Assembly (NCBI GenBank): GCA_012934845.2 | Contig: WNNJ02001396.1 | Location: 186,001 to 250,000, forward strand | Length of the DNA: 64,000 nt | Source: Pomphorhynchus laevis | Taxonomy: Eukaryota; Acanthocephala; Palaeacanthocephala; Echinorhynchida; Pomphorhynchidae | Reading direction: 5' to 3' | Part shown: positions 63,599 through 64,000 of the stretch, piece by piece | Layout: every line of letters begins with the position of its first letter | Position numbering within the stretch: the stretch's first letter is position 1 | The notes under the pieces: generated by a model | Seen by the model: the letters and a program-made list of their open reading frames with translations, nothing else | Databases searched by the model: none | What the model was told of the DNA's origin: nothing | Translations under genes and position numbers: made by a program

Positions 63599-64000
63599 TA
63601 GCATAATTTCAACTAATAGTAAAACTTAGAGTTGACAATATTCTTATAATTTCATTTAAAGATTAAGACTAGCAGCTGCTTTAGTATTCATGATCAATTC
63701 ACTAATTGATTTAAATGATTCGGTAATTAATATAATCTGGATAATTGTTTTATATTAAATGTTCTACTAGATAATTGCAAAATAACTCTTGACCTACTGA
63801 TTTGCAATGTACGTAAGGTCATAGAATAAATCATTCGACATTGCTGGCTCTTACGGTTAAGATTTCATTAGCCTTACTATCGATGTACAAATACATAATA
63901 TATGAGCTCAAATTTCATTAGAGAAAACCAGTATAAGATAAAGTACATTAAAAATATTCAGTGCAATTATAGCCTCAATCAGTATATTATGAAAATACTA

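Overview
This is nuclear DNA from an animal, most likely an invertebrate and perhaps an arthropod. It is very AT-rich. Its genes are split by GT..AG introns, its non-coding DNA is full of decayed LINE elements, and its two recognisable host genes are metazoan. No species can be named from the sequence. All exon joins below were made by hand from reading frame, splice signals, phase and remembered family patterns; no search was run.

Layout. 1-5.1 kb: LINE scraps and AT-rich DNA. 5.1-19.0 kb, plus strand: an SLC46-type (folate-transporter-like) major facilitator gene of five exons (8742-19038), preceded by a second, paralogous first exon (5145-5973) with no downstream exons of its own. 19.8-59.6 kb, minus strand: one gene of about 40 kb and up to 16 small exons encoding WDR24, a subunit of the GATOR2 complex that controls mTORC1. 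Its exons are 44-400 bp; the introns hold almost everything else. 62.9-63.6 kb, plus strand: a single-exon gene of unknown function, divergent from WDR24.

Mobile DNA. LINE family A (CR1/L2-like) has one near full-length but decayed copy (41.8-46.2 kb, plus), an internally deleted copy (34.3-37.8 kb, minus), a 3' piece (31.6-32.5 kb, minus) and two scraps at the window start. LINE family B (gag-like ORF1 with CCHC knuckles, then endonuclease and RT) occupies 54.9-57.7 and 60.4-62.5 kb, with a lone 3' end at 51.5 kb. There are also a hAT transposase relic (30.7 kb), an RT-like relic (17.6-18.7 kb), two short retroelement tails, foldback elements and several segmental duplications, one of which copied most of a WDR24 exon.

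The most striking find is in WDR24 intron 5. A 300-bp unit is present twice in tandem, and each unit encodes on the minus strand (the sense of WDR24) an 80-nt sequence with every invariant residue and all three helices of a hammerhead self-cleaving ribozyme. The two predicted cut sites are exactly 300 nt apart, so a transcript through the intron could release a 300-nt monomer that could become circular, as in retrozymes. A decayed relative lies in an intron of the transporter gene.
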